Part shown: one piece after another, positions 1-6,387 of the stretch | Layout: each line of letters begins with the position of its first letter | Position numbering within the stretch: position 1 is the stretch's first letter | Assembly: GCA_002792275.1 (NCBI GenBank) | Contig: PFOA01000092.1 | Location: 1 to 17,759, forward strand | Reading direction: 5' to 3' | Length of the DNA: 17,759 bases | Source of the DNA: Candidatus Saccharibacteria bacterium CG_4_10_14_0_2_um_filter_52_9 | GTDB taxonomy: Bacteria; Patescibacteriota; Saccharimonadia; Saccharimonadales; UBA4665 | Notes under the pieces: generated by a model | Seen by the model: the letters and a program-made list of their open reading frames with translations, nothing else | Database searches by the model: none | Told to the model about the DNA's origin: nothing | Made by a program: the position numbers and the translations under genes

Positions 1-2
1 TG

Positions 3-107
3 ACAGTCCGTGGTAAACCAACGAGAAGCTGCTGGAAGGACTTCATCCCACGAGCTTACGCTCGGGGAATTGCGGTGGAAGGATTAAACAACAAGGAAAG
101 GAGCTAG
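3..107 (+). CDS. 3' end of an open frame entering from the left, unidentified
   Basis: The third forward frame is open from the window edge to a TAG at 105-107, giving 34 residues that end in VEGLNNKERS. No start is visible and no domain can be recognised. A small hairpin (arms at 51-55 and 60-64) and the sequence GGATTAAAC at 82-90 lie inside it. Hairpins near the 3' end of tnpB, followed by a fixed terminal sequence, are known for IS200/IS605-type elements, so this could be the end of such an element inserted in the neighbouring pilin remnant. That is inference; the frame may also be chance. Confidence 0.25.
   Translation, partial: TVRGKPTRSCWKDFIPRAYARGIAVEGLNNKERS
48..67. repeat. Small hairpin near left edge
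   Basis: CGAGC (51-55) and GCTCG (60-64) pair across a four-base TTAC loop. The stem can extend to CC/GG at 48-49 and 66-67 past one mismatch. It lies just before the point where the pilin remnant loses homology, so it could be part of a transposon right end. It could equally be an incidental structure. Confidence 0.35.
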
Positions 108-193
108 CTTAGCTGGTTTTGCTGGGCTAGAGCCATTACAATTAGGAGCGTTTCGACAGCGGCGAAGCCTTTTTGGTTAGATTTGTGAGGCAT
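104..193 (-). pseudogene. Truncated type IV pilin-like gene start
   Basis: Read on the minus strand from ATG at 193, this gives 29 residues beginning MPHKSNQKGFAAVETLLIV, then a stop at 104-106. The N-terminus is a textbook type III (prepilin) signal: a short positive leader, Gly at position 9, Phe at mature +1, Glu at +5 and a hydrophobic stretch. The hydrophobic helix breaks off after about 12 residues and becomes polar (AQQNQLS), so the rest of the gene has been replaced. It resembles the intact pilin gene at 277-855, and the sequence upstream of both starts is also duplicated. I read it as the remnant of a tandem pilin paralogue cut by an insertion somewhere between about 90 and 135. The frame was too short to be listed by ordinary ORF callers. 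Confidence 0.6.
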
Positions 194-201
194 GGTGCTT
201 C

Positions 202-258
202 CCCGCTTATGATTATTACTGATAGAGATTGTGGTACTTGGTGTAGTCGTTGTCAAGA
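202..258. repeat. Direct repeat copy 1 (LOG 3' end / pilin leader)
   Basis: This segment matches 864-920 at an offset of 662 bases with only about six mismatches. The core GTGGTACTTGG is identical in both. It lies directly upstream of the truncated pilin, exactly as copy 2 lies upstream of the intact pilin. Weaker similarity extends to the pilin start codon in both copies. Confidence 0.85.
216..257 (-). pseudogene. Remnant of LOG-family gene C-terminus
   Basis: On the minus strand this reads LDNDYTKYHNLYQ followed by TAA. The intact LOG gene ends LDKDYSKYHNLYQ followed by TAA. The two amino acid differences are conservative (K/N and S/T). Only the last 13 codons are recognisable; the sequence before them is unrelated and runs into the 3' end of the intact pilin gene. 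It is a by-product of a segmental duplication that carried the LOG tail together with the pilin start. Confidence 0.7.
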
Positions 259-276
259 TGGGCAATGCGCAATAGT

Positions 277-855
277 TTATTCCGCAGTTATGTTGCTGCC
301 CGCGGCTTCAAAAGATTTTTGTACTGCTTGTATTTTAATTTCGGTGTTTGGGTCAGAGGATTCGCATCCTACGTTCGCGCTAATTGAGAAATAATTATCG
401 TCGACTTTTGATTCATTAGAACCAGTTGCATGAGTACCGTAGGTGCTGCCTTTACTGGCATTGAGTTCGAATCCAAGCTCAGCTATCCCCACTGACGCCG
501 TCCCATCACTACCATAGGTGGCATTCTTTTTTGTTGCTTGGCAAGTTTCGCCAAGCGATTTTACGCCGAAACCTACCGAACCATTTATAGAGACGTAATA
601 TGCATCCGAGATGTCTGCCGGCAGAGGAAATTTTATCTTGTACTTATTTATAATAAGGTACTTTTGGCCAGCTATGGTGCGTGTCTGTGATAGCGGTTCT
701 GCGTCAATGGTTTTAGGGGTAGCGAGAGTTTTAGTTGCTGCCTTATTAGTGCTATAAACATAATAACCGGTGCCGCAAATAGCCACCACTATCAAGCTTA
801 TGAGAAGACTTTCTATTACCGCGAAGCCCTGGTGCTTTAACAGCCTGCGCGCCAT
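277..855 (-). CDS. Type IV pilin-like protein
   Basis: The product is 192 residues. The start chosen is ATG at 855, because it puts a prepilin leader at the N-terminus: MARRLLKHQG, then the mature end FAVIESLLISLIVV with Gly at -1, Phe at +1 and Glu at +5. A single hydrophobic helix of about 20 residues follows (to about residue 32). The longer frame from 918 would run into the end of the LOG gene and bury the leader. The rest is a Ser/Thr/Gly-rich globular domain with two Cys, at about residues 111 and 167 of the mature region, that might form a disulfide. Known biology: such leaders are cut by PilD-type peptidases and the proteins are built into pili or pseudopili. No pilus assembly gene is present in the window. 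A remnant paralogue lies just downstream at 104-193. Confidence 0.75.
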   Translation of the reverse strand: MARRLLKHQGFAVIESLLISLIVVAICGTGYYVYSTNKAATKTLATPKTIDAEPLSQTRTIAGQKYLIINKYKIKFPLPADISDAYYVSINGSVGFGVKSLGETCQATKKNATYGSDGTASVGIAELGFELNASKGSTYGTHATGSNESKVDDNYFSISANVGCESSDPNTEIKIQAVQKSFEAAGSNITAE

Positions 856-863
856 GATTGTGT

Positions 864-920
864 CCCGCTTATGGTTATTACTGGTAGAGATTGTGGTACT
901 TGGAGTAGTCCTTGTCAAGG
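864..920. repeat. Direct repeat copy 2 (LOG 3' end / pilin leader)
   Basis: This is the functional copy of the repeat at 202-258. It contains the last 14 codons of the LOG gene including its stop (878-880), and the leader of the intact pilin gene. The minus strand has a weak GCGGGA element 6-9 bases before the pilin ATG. Confidence 0.85.
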
Positions 921-1444
921 TAGTCGGTGAGGTCTTTTATGAGGTCGGGGGCTGAGCGGTTAAAGGTCACCATTGAGCCGGGCGGCAGGGGGCGGGCCAG
1001 CTCCATCAGGGTCTCGACCTGGTCGCTGATGCCGCCGGCCCCCTGCAGAAAGCCAATCGGCGTGCCACTTTCTATGGCGATGGTGAACTCATGCAGTGTG
1101 CCTAGGCGGCCGCCGATGCTGACCACAGCGTCGCTACTGGTGATAAGCAGGGCGTCGCGTCCGACATAGTGCAGACCGCTATAGATAATCACGTCGTAGG
1201 CCAGTATCGGCAAACGGTACTTCATAACATGTTCGATCTTTGACGAGGCAGGGCTGATGCCGACGCTCATGCGGCCGCCGGCTGATTTGTAGGCCTCGGC
1301 GGCATAGTTGGGCAGGCCGACAGTGGCACCGGACATCAAGGCGTGGCCGGCCTTGGCCACGGCTGTTCCCAGTTCAACGGCCAACAGCTTGCCTTCTTCG
1401 ACACTGTCGCCCCTGGCCGCCCCCGATACGCAAATTTGATACAT
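878..1444 (-). CDS. LOG/SLOG-superfamily Rossmann protein
   Basis: The product is 188 residues from ATG at 1444. An in-frame GTG two codons upstream is possible, but AAGGGTGG sits about 5 nt before the ATG and almost touches the GTG. The motif GGRLGTLHE (about residues 111-119) corresponds to the PGGxGTxxE nucleotide-binding and catalytic motif of the lysine decarboxylase-like/LOG family, with Ser-Ile in place of the usual Leu-Pro. The N-terminal ICVSGAARGDS and the later GRDALL also fit. It most resembles the bacterial TIGR00725-like branch rather than plant-type LOG. Characterised LOG enzymes hydrolyse nucleoside 5'-monophosphates (cytokinin ribosides) to base and ribose phosphate, but the substrate here cannot be read from sequence. 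It lies 15 nt after the 1460-2704 gene and is probably cotranscribed with it. Its 3' tail is duplicated at 216-257. Confidence 0.75.
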   Translation of the reverse strand: MYQICVSGAARGDSVEEGKLLAVELGTAVAKAGHALMSGATVGLPNYAAEAYKSAGGRMSVGISPASSKIEHVMKYRLPILAYDVIIYSGLHYVGRDALLITSSDAVVSIGGRLGTLHEFTIAIESGTPIGFLQGAGGISDQVETLMELARPLPPGSMVTFNRSAPDLIKDLTDYLDKDYSKYHNLYQ

Positions 1445-1459
1445 GCCCACCCTTATTCT

Positions 1460-2704
1460 TTACGCCAACGCGGCTTCTTCAACTAATTGTGGCTGGAGTT
1501 CGGCCAGTACGGTATCTTCTACCGGCTGGTGGCGCAGGTAGCGGAGCAGTAGTTCGTGCCACAATGACTTCTGAAAATGATGTACCACCCGCTGTTCAAA
1601 GGCCAGTTGATTGCAGGCACTCAGGGCGGTATCTACCAGATTGAAGGACACTGGTTTGCGGTCGTGTAACACGGCCAGGTGAGCCGTATCGTGCCAGAAC
1701 TTGAAACTCGGCTCTATGGCGCTGAGGGTGCGCTCCACGGAGTGCCAGGTCATATCTTCGGCCTGCAAGTGCGGCTCAAAGACTTCCTCGCGGAACTGGT
1801 GGGTCAGCCGGGCGTAATAACGCTGAATCAGGTGCCAGGGCACCGGCTGATCGAGTAGCTGTGAGCTAAGCCGCGGTTCATCACTGGCCACGGTGCGCAC
1901 CGCCCGGCCAAAATTCGGTTTAACCTGGCTTAGCTTTAAGAAGGAGCTACTGGCCCGGATTTCGTTGAGTTCGTGCAGTGCCAGCGTCAGGCTGACGGTT
2001 ACGGCACCTTTCGGAATCTCGCGCGGCAGAGGCAGGAATACCAGGGCGCCCACCTCTTTAAAACAGAGTAAATTATGCTTGTTCTGATCAACCGCCGCGG
2101 CGGCCAGCTCGCGCCAACGCCTGGAATCGGGTTGCAGGATCATCATACTGCGGTTTTCAAAGTCGCCGGGGCTCAATTTTTTATATTGGTCGAGCAGGCG
2201 TCTCTGCCAGCTCCCACCTTCGTTTAGCCAGGCGGCCGCCAGAACGGATAATGGTGCCTCGTGTTTTAACAGCGAATCCAGCGATCGATAACCCAGGCGT
2301 TTCATGGCTTTCTTGGGCGGCACTTGCTTTAAAACGGCCTTCAGACTGCTGGATTTTAGCGCAAAACAGCGTTTGGAGTCGGGTAACTGCTTAATGACGT
2401 GGATCATGCCGGCTACGACTTCGCCTTCGGCCGAAACGTGGGTTGCGGCGTGGGTACGCAGGTTTTTGGTAAGACGGGCGTCATCGGCCTTCACGCGTTC
2501 CTGGAGGGCATGATAGAGCTCTGTGGGGGTGGTATCCTGCGGATCAAGCCCTAGCTCCATCAGCTTGGCGCGGGTAGCTTGCAGAACCTCGCTGGAAAAG
2601 CGAATATCGGTACCGGGGTTGCCGTTGGCAGACTCCAGGCGGCGTAAACCAAGCCGAAAGAAGGGTTCTGGAGCCTGCAGAGACTCAGACAGCCAGCGCG
2701 TCAT
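1460..2704 (-). CDS. Conserved-looking hypothetical protein, 414 aa
   Basis: I do not recognise this protein. It has 414 residues, starts at ATG 2704 and has CAGGGG about 9 nt before the start as a plausible ribosome binding site. There is no signal peptide, membrane helix or obvious catalytic motif. The composition is rich in Leu, Ala, Arg, His and Trp and looks mainly helical, with basic patches such as PPKKAMKRLGYR near residue 130 and several His/Trp-containing helices in the C-terminal third (WHLIQRYYARLTHQF, WHELLLRYLRHQP). The repeated helical feel of KRLGYRSLDSLLKHE recalls helical-repeat or nucleic-acid-associated proteins, but this is a weak impression. It is first of a two- or three-gene minus-strand unit with the LOG gene and the pilin. 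Confidence 0.7.
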   Translation of the reverse strand: MTRWLSESLQAPEPFFRLGLRRLESANGNPGTDIRFSSEVLQATRAKLMELGLDPQDTTPTELYHALQERVKADDARLTKNLRTHAATHVSAEGEVVAGMIHVIKQLPDSKRCFALKSSSLKAVLKQVPPKKAMKRLGYRSLDSLLKHEAPLSVLAAAWLNEGGSWQRRLLDQYKKLSPGDFENRSMMILQPDSRRWRELAAAAVDQNKHNLLCFKEVGALVFLPLPREIPKGAVTVSLTLALHELNEIRASSSFLKLSQVKPNFGRAVRTVASDEPRLSSQLLDQPVPWHLIQRYYARLTHQFREEVFEPHLQAEDMTWHSVERTLSAIEPSFKFWHDTAHLAVLHDRKPVSFNLVDTALSACNQLAFEQRVVHHFQKSLWHELLLRYLRHQPVEDTVLAELQPQLVEEAALA

Positions 2705-2780
2705 ATTGGTCTACCCCTGTTATTTTTATGTTGTCAATCATATGGATTCTCTATCTAAAGATTACCACAAGCACTACTGA

Positions 2781-2879
2781 AAAACCACCACAGTTACAGC
2801 GAGCATTACCGTTTCCGTCGGTTCGCGAGCGAATATTTTTATGAGCGAGCGAGATGATCGGTGTAACTGTGGTGGTTTT
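2781..2879. terminator. Perfect 18-bp inverted repeat with 63-nt loop after pfkB
   Basis: The arms at 2781-2798 (AAAACCACCACAGTTACA) and 2862-2879 are perfect reverse complements. On the minus strand the stem begins immediately after the stop of the PfkB kinase gene, and the second arm ends in TTTTT. It could therefore act as a transcription terminator between the kinase and the gene at 1460-2704. The loop is unusually long and holds repeated GCGAGC/GAGCGAGCGA elements, so it could instead be a small structured RNA or a 99-bp miniature element with terminal inverted repeats. Confidence 0.65.
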
Positions 2880-3882
2880 ATTGCATTGGTGTGGGGCGAT
2901 ACCAATCGGGCGAATGGCGCAAGAAGGCTTCCAGCTCTTTCTCGCTTAGCAGGCCGGCCTGGGCACCCACCTGCTGGACAACGCTCATGGAGTTGATCGG
3001 CGCCCACTGCAAAGCGCCCTCGATGGTATTGCCCTTGGCCAGGGCGGCTACAAAGGTTGAAGCGAAGGCGTCGCCGGCACCGGTTCGTTCCTTGGGCGGA
3101 GCCGGATCGGGGTATAAAGGCATCTTGAGGCGCTGTTGGCCGTCGCTGGCATAAGCGCCATCGGGTCCGTCGGTGATAACGGCTATCTTGGCGCCCAGGC
3201 CATGCAGGCGATCCAACAGATCGTGTAGGTTGTCGTAATCACCGCCGGTTACGAAGACAGCTTCTTCCCTGTTCAGAATCACCACTTCACTGCGGGCGTA
3301 AATGCGCTTTAAGCGCTCGGTGCCAGCCTCCATCTGGAAGGTGCCGGGCTGGAAGGCCAGTTTGACGTCAGGATTTTTCTCCAGCCAATCAGCTACCTCG
3401 TCGTGATAACCCGGGGCATGTTCGCTGATTGAGCTAAAGTAGACCCAGCGTGGGATTTCGTCCGGTCGCAGGTGCGGCCAGCGATAGTCATACTCTTCGT
3501 GTTTGATCAGAATAGTGCGCTCTTCTTTGTACCACAGCACGTAATGGTAATTACTCTTTTTGTGGGCGTTGATGCGTACCAGGCTGGTGTCGATGTCGTC
3601 CTTGTGCAGGCTACTGATCATATCGCGGCCGTGCGAATCATCACCGACGTTAGTGATAAAGCCGGTTTGTAGACCCAGGCGAGAGCAAGCTACCGCTCCA
3701 TTGGCAGCATTGCCGACGGCCTCCAGGATCTCGGAGTGGTCGAACGGCAGCTTGGTGGCAAACTTCATGGCCAGCCATTTGCCCTCGTCGTTCTGGTAAG
3801 TAACGGCTTCGTCGTCAATCAGCTTAATAAAAGCATCGGTTACGATGTCGCCGATTGCTATTATGTCCGGTTGTTTGGCCAC
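2878..3882 (-). CDS. PfkB/ribokinase-family sugar kinase
   Basis: The product is 334 residues from a GTG start at 3882, with AGGGTGG about 7 nt upstream. N-terminal DIIAIGDIVTD (6-16) and GNAANGAVACSRLG (57-70) are the usual substrate-binding elements. ERTGAGDAFASTF contains the GAGD anion hole and catalytic Asp (about 268-271), although the usual DT before TGAGD is ER here. The family phosphorylates sugars, nucleosides or fructose phosphates with ATP in the cytoplasm; which one cannot be told from sequence. The nearby aldolase and pentose phosphate genes make a sugar or sugar-phosphate substrate attractive, and a fructose 6-phosphate kinase role is possible but unproven. The stop is followed at once by the 18-bp inverted repeat. 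The gene follows two small genes on the same strand after a 71-nt gap. Confidence 0.85.
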   Translation of the reverse strand: MAKQPDIIAIGDIVTDAFIKLIDDEAVTYQNDEGKWLAMKFATKLPFDHSEILEAVGNAANGAVACSRLGLQTGFITNVGDDSHGRDMISSLHKDDIDTSLVRINAHKKSNYHYVLWYKEERTILIKHEEYDYRWPHLRPDEIPRWVYFSSISEHAPGYHDEVADWLEKNPDVKLAFQPGTFQMEAGTERLKRIYARSEVVILNREEAVFVTGGDYDNLHDLLDRLHGLGAKIAVITDGPDGAYASDGQQRLKMPLYPDPAPPKERTGAGDAFASTFVAALAKGNTIEGALQWAPINSMSVVQQVGAQAGLLSEKELEAFLRHSPDWYRPTPMQ

Positions 3883-3953
3883 GGTTCCACCCTGTTAGTT
3901 ATGCTTATTTTGCTTATGCTATAAGTCTATCACGCCAACCCGCCTAAACAAGT

Positions 3954-4202
3954 CTATGTAGCGCGCAGAGCTTTGCGAATTCCTTTGAGGCTCTGATCTT
4001 GCCGGTCGTTACGTTCCAGTTCGGCCTGTTGTATGTTTCCAATTCGAGCGACAGTTTCATTAACTTTATCGAGCCGAGTATTGACTTGGTCGAACCTACT
4101 ATAAACATCATTAAAGGCCTTTGCTGCGATCAGGTCAGACTCATCAACTACTTCTTTGACTATTGTGCGAATGGATACCAGATCCTGTTTGGTTAGACTC
4201 AT
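3954..4202 (-). CDS. Small coiled-coil protein
   Basis: The product is 82 residues from ATG 4202 (MSLTKQDLVSIRTIVKEVV). A longer frame exists to 4268, but it would overlap the zinc-ribbon gene by about 59 nt. The chosen start leaves 7 nt between them. From about residue 25 on the pattern of Val/Leu/Ile with Asp, Asn, Arg, Lys and Glu (FDQVNTRLDKVNETVARI) is heptad-like, so the protein is probably a short soluble coiled coil. No signal peptide is seen. Small proteins starting MSLTK-DL--I--IV are often seen as hypothetical proteins in CPR genomes, which is family impression rather than evidence. Likely cotranscribed with the zinc-ribbon gene; function unknown. Confidence 0.65.
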   Translation of the reverse strand: MSLTKQDLVSIRTIVKEVVDESDLIAAKAFNDVYSRFDQVNTRLDKVNETVARIGNIQQAELERNDRQDQSLKGIRKALRAT

Positions 4203-4209
4203 CTTCACA

Positions 4210-4407
4210 TCATACCTGCGTAGCTGATTCTGGCAACTCTTTAAGCCAAGAATGTTGCAATATTTCATCTTTTTTTAATATTTGGATTACTGGCTTAGCG
4301 CAAGATTCGCATAGTTCAATGGATTGCCACAGCTTGCTAAACCGTAACGTAAAAGTGTCACGCGATTTGATTGTCTTCTTGCACCTGTCACACTTTCTTA
4401 TGGTCAT
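4210..4407 (-). CDS. Small zinc-ribbon protein
   Basis: The product is 65 residues. Two CxxC knuckles, at Cys6/Cys9 (CDRC) and Cys33/Cys36 (CESC), should bind one zinc ion. The spacing and the phrase ELCESCAKPVI resemble small treble-clef or ribbon proteins of unknown role in bacteria and phages. There is no ribosome binding site before ATG 4407. Instead TATAAT lies exactly 6 nt upstream, so the mRNA probably begins at or near the start codon. The partner gene at 3954-4202 follows 7 nt downstream. Confidence 0.65.
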   Translation of the reverse strand: MTIRKCDRCKKTIKSRDTFTLRFSKLWQSIELCESCAKPVIQILKKDEILQHSWLKELPESATQV

Positions 4408-4413
4408 AAGCTA

Positions 4414-4442
4414 ATTATAAAACCGGGGTTTTGAAATGTCTG
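4414..4442 (-). promoter_or_regulatory. Leaderless-type promoter for zinc-ribbon gene
   Basis: On the minus strand: CAGACA at 4437-4442, a 17-nt spacer, then TATAAT at 4414-4419. ATG begins 6 nt after the -10 box. The promoter lies directly after the aldolase gene. Confidence 0.6.
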
Positions 4443-4455
4443 TTGTATTTAAAAA

Positions 4456-5370
4456 TTACACCACGGCTTTGCCGGCGGAGTTGAGGTCTTCCAGCTTGCT
4501 CTCCACAACCGCCTGGACGGCGGCTACGACCTCTTTGCTGATCAGCTTGGCTACCGAATACTCTTTGGGATTATCGGCCAGCACTTTTTCGAGCGATGTG
4601 CGGTAAGCGTAGCGCATGTCGCTGTTGATGTTAACCTTGCTGACACCGATTTTAACGGCGTCGCGGAAGTAATGACCCGGGGTGTCGCTACCGCCGTGCA
4701 GTGAAATGTTGCAATCGATGGCATCGCGGATGCGTTGTAGCAGTTCCAAGTCCAGAACTTTAGGTACCGCGTATTTGCCGTGCAGGTTGCCAATGGCGGC
4801 GGCGAAGGTATCGATGCCAGTAGCCTCAACGAAAGCCTTGGCTTGCTCCGGCGTGCTGAAAGTTTTTTTGACCTCTTCATAATCGATTTCGGCCTCAAAG
4901 ACGTTGGAGCCGCCGCCGAAGTAGTGCGGTTCGCTTTCTACCTGGGCGCCGGTCAGTTTGGCATAGGCCACGACTTCTTTGGTGGCCGCAATGATTTCCT
5001 CGTCGCTGGCGTCGTGGTTGGACTGTGAAACATCAATGTGAATAAACTCAAAACCGGCCTCGATGCCGTCTTTGGCGGCCTCGACATTTGGGCTGTGATC
5101 GAGGTTGACGTAGATCTCGACGCCATACTGATACTTGAAGTTGTCGACCATGTCGCGGACGTTATCCAGGCCGATGTCGTCGACCTCGCCCTGACTGACC
5201 TCAACCAGAACCGGGGCGTTTTTGGCGGCGGCGGCCTGCACCACGGCGCGCAGAGTAGCCTCATCGTCAAGGTTAAAGGCTCCGAATGCCCAGCCCTCGG
5301 CCCGGGCCTGAGCCATGCGTTCGCGAGCCTTTGCGCAGTTGCGGCGCATTTGCTGAAGTGTGAGTGGCAT
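4456..5370 (-). CDS. fba: Class II fructose-bisphosphate aldolase
   Basis: It reversibly cleaves fructose 1,6-bisphosphate to dihydroxyacetone phosphate and glyceraldehyde 3-phosphate in a zinc-dependent reaction. The product is 304 residues from ATG 5370. The longer frame needs a TTG that coincides with a -35 box, so it is rejected. Zinc ligands expected in the family are visible: H92 in NLDHS (with catalytic D91), a Glu in VESEPH (145-149), H197 in GNLHGKY and H225 in SLHGGSD. KVNINSD (245-251) is the phosphate-binding segment. Two family motifs deviate: GG-ED after the Glu ligand is GGGSNV here, and LHGGSG is LHGGSD. It is last in the carbon block, 45 nt after transketolase C, and seems to have its own promoter. 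Confidence 0.9.
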   Translation of the reverse strand: MPLTLQQMRRNCAKARERMAQARAEGWAFGAFNLDDEATLRAVVQAAAAKNAPVLVEVSQGEVDDIGLDNVRDMVDNFKYQYGVEIYVNLDHSPNVEAAKDGIEAGFEFIHIDVSQSNHDASDEEIIAATKEVVAYAKLTGAQVESEPHYFGGGSNVFEAEIDYEEVKKTFSTPEQAKAFVEATGIDTFAAAIGNLHGKYAVPKVLDLELLQRIRDAIDCNISLHGGSDTPGHYFRDAVKIGVSKVNINSDMRYAYRTSLEKVLADNPKEYSVAKLISKEVVAAVQAVVESKLEDLNSAGKAVV

Positions 5371-5376
5371 AGCCAC

Positions 5377-5406
5377 AGTATAAACGCTTAAGCTTGCCTT
5401 CGCCAA
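5377..5406 (-). promoter_or_regulatory. Leaderless-type promoter for fba
   Basis: On the minus strand: TTGGCG at 5401-5406, an 18-nt spacer, then TATACT at 5377-5382. ATG 5370 begins 6 nt after the -10 box. No ribosome binding site is present, which fits a leaderless message. Confidence 0.6.
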
Positions 5407-5415
5407 CCGCGAGCG

Positions 5416-6387
5416 CTATTTTTTGTCGATAACGGCGTGAGCCGCCAGGCGGATGTGCTTGGCGTCGAGGCCAAAGTGAGCCATTAGTTCTACCGGTGCG
5501 CCGGATTCGCCAAAATGATCTTTCATGCCGATACGTTTTAACGGCGTGGGGTGTTCTTCGGATAATAGTTCGGCGATGGCGCCCCCCAGTCCGCCGGCAA
5601 TCTGGCCTTCTTCGGCCGTCACCACGGCGCCGGTTTTGCGGACACTTTTGAGGATAGTTTCGACGTCGAGCGGCTTAATGGTCGGCACGTGGACAACTTC
5701 GGCGTCGATGCCGTCTTTAAACAGCGCCTCGGCGGCGGCCAGAGCCTCGTAGGTCATGGTGCCGGTGGCTATCAGAGTAACGTCTTCGCCCTGATCAAAA
5801 ACATAGGCCTTGCCGATCTCAAACGGAGTTTTCGGGGTAGTAATAACCGGCGTGGCCTCGCGGGCCAGGCGCAGGTAGTTGGGGCGTTTGTCTTTGGCCA
5901 TGGCCAGGGTGGCCTTTTCGGCTTCTATCGAGTCGCAGGGGGCAATGACCACCATGTTGGGTAGAACGCGCATCAGAGCGATGTCTTCCAGCATCTGGTG
6001 GGTAGCGCCATCCGGCCCTACGCTGACACCGGCATGCGAGCCGACGATTTTGACTGCCCGTTCGTTAAGACAGATGGTGGTGCGGATCTGTTCCCAGTTA
6101 CGACCGGGGCTGAAGGCGGCATAAGACGACACAAACGGCACCTTGCCTATGGCCGCCAGGCCGGCACCAACCGTTACCAGGTTTTGCTCGGCCACGCCAA
6201 CCTCGATGAAACGGTCCGGAAATTCTTTCTTAAATAAACTCATCTGGGTGGAATCGGTCAGGTCGGCACAGGCCGCCACAACATTTTTATCAAGCTGGCC
6301 GGCCGCCAGCAAACCTTTGCCGAAGCCTTTGCGAATCGGTTCCTGCTGAAGCTTGCCCCCGAGGTCTTTGAGGTGCATATTACTCAT
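5416..6387 (-). CDS. Transketolase, C-terminal subunit
   Basis: The product is 323 residues covering the pyrimidine-binding and C-terminal domains of transketolase. E67 in VGVAEQNLV matches the conserved Glu that activates the thiamine pyrophosphate aminopyrimidine ring. GSHAGVSVGPDGATHQ, further in, is another typical segment. Transketolase moves two-carbon units between sugar phosphates. The two-gene form is common in archaea and several bacterial groups. Its ATG overlaps the end of the N-terminal subunit gene by 8 nt, and CGGAG lies 5 nt before the start, so translation of the two subunits is probably coupled. The two should form a heteromeric enzyme. Confidence 0.9.
   Translation of the reverse strand: MSNMHLKDLGGKLQQEPIRKGFGKGLLAAGQLDKNVVAACADLTDSTQMSLFKKEFPDRFIEVGVAEQNLVTVGAGLAAIGKVPFVSSYAAFSPGRNWEQIRTTICLNERAVKIVGSHAGVSVGPDGATHQMLEDIALMRVLPNMVVIAPCDSIEAEKATLAMAKDKRPNYLRLAREATPVITTPKTPFEIGKAYVFDQGEDVTLIATGTMTYEALAAAEALFKDGIDAEVVHVPTIKPLDVETILKSVRKTGAVVTAEEGQIAGGLGGAIAELLSEEHPTPLKRIGMKDHFGESGAPVELMAHFGLDAKHIRLAAHAVIDKK

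Noticed and set aside
463..475. GTTCGAATCC-like stretch resembling a tRNA T-arm
   Set aside because: It lies in the coding frame of the pilin gene (about ELGFELNA) and no acceptor, anticodon or D-arm can be folded around it.
2732..2737. TTGACA on the minus strand upstream of the 1460-2704 gene
   Set aside because: At 16-18 nt downstream there is no TANNNT box; the best six bases are GTAGAC. The promoter of this gene remains unplaced.
3923..3957. Direct repeat AAGTCTAT at 3923-3930 and 3950-3957 upstream of the PfkB gene
   Set aside because: Eight bases, one copy partly inside the coiled-coil gene's last codons; likely chance, and no promoter could be fitted firmly to it.
4421..4434. AAAACC-CC-GGTTTT palindrome after the aldolase gene, as a terminator
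   Set aside because: The loop would be only two bases and no T-run follows on the minus strand. The sequence lies within the spacer of the zinc-ribbon gene promoter.
5371..5406. Longer aldolase N-terminus from TTG 5406
   Set aside because: The TTG is the first part of a -35 box and no ribosome binding site precedes it. The added residues do not resemble the family N-terminus, while ATG 5370 does.
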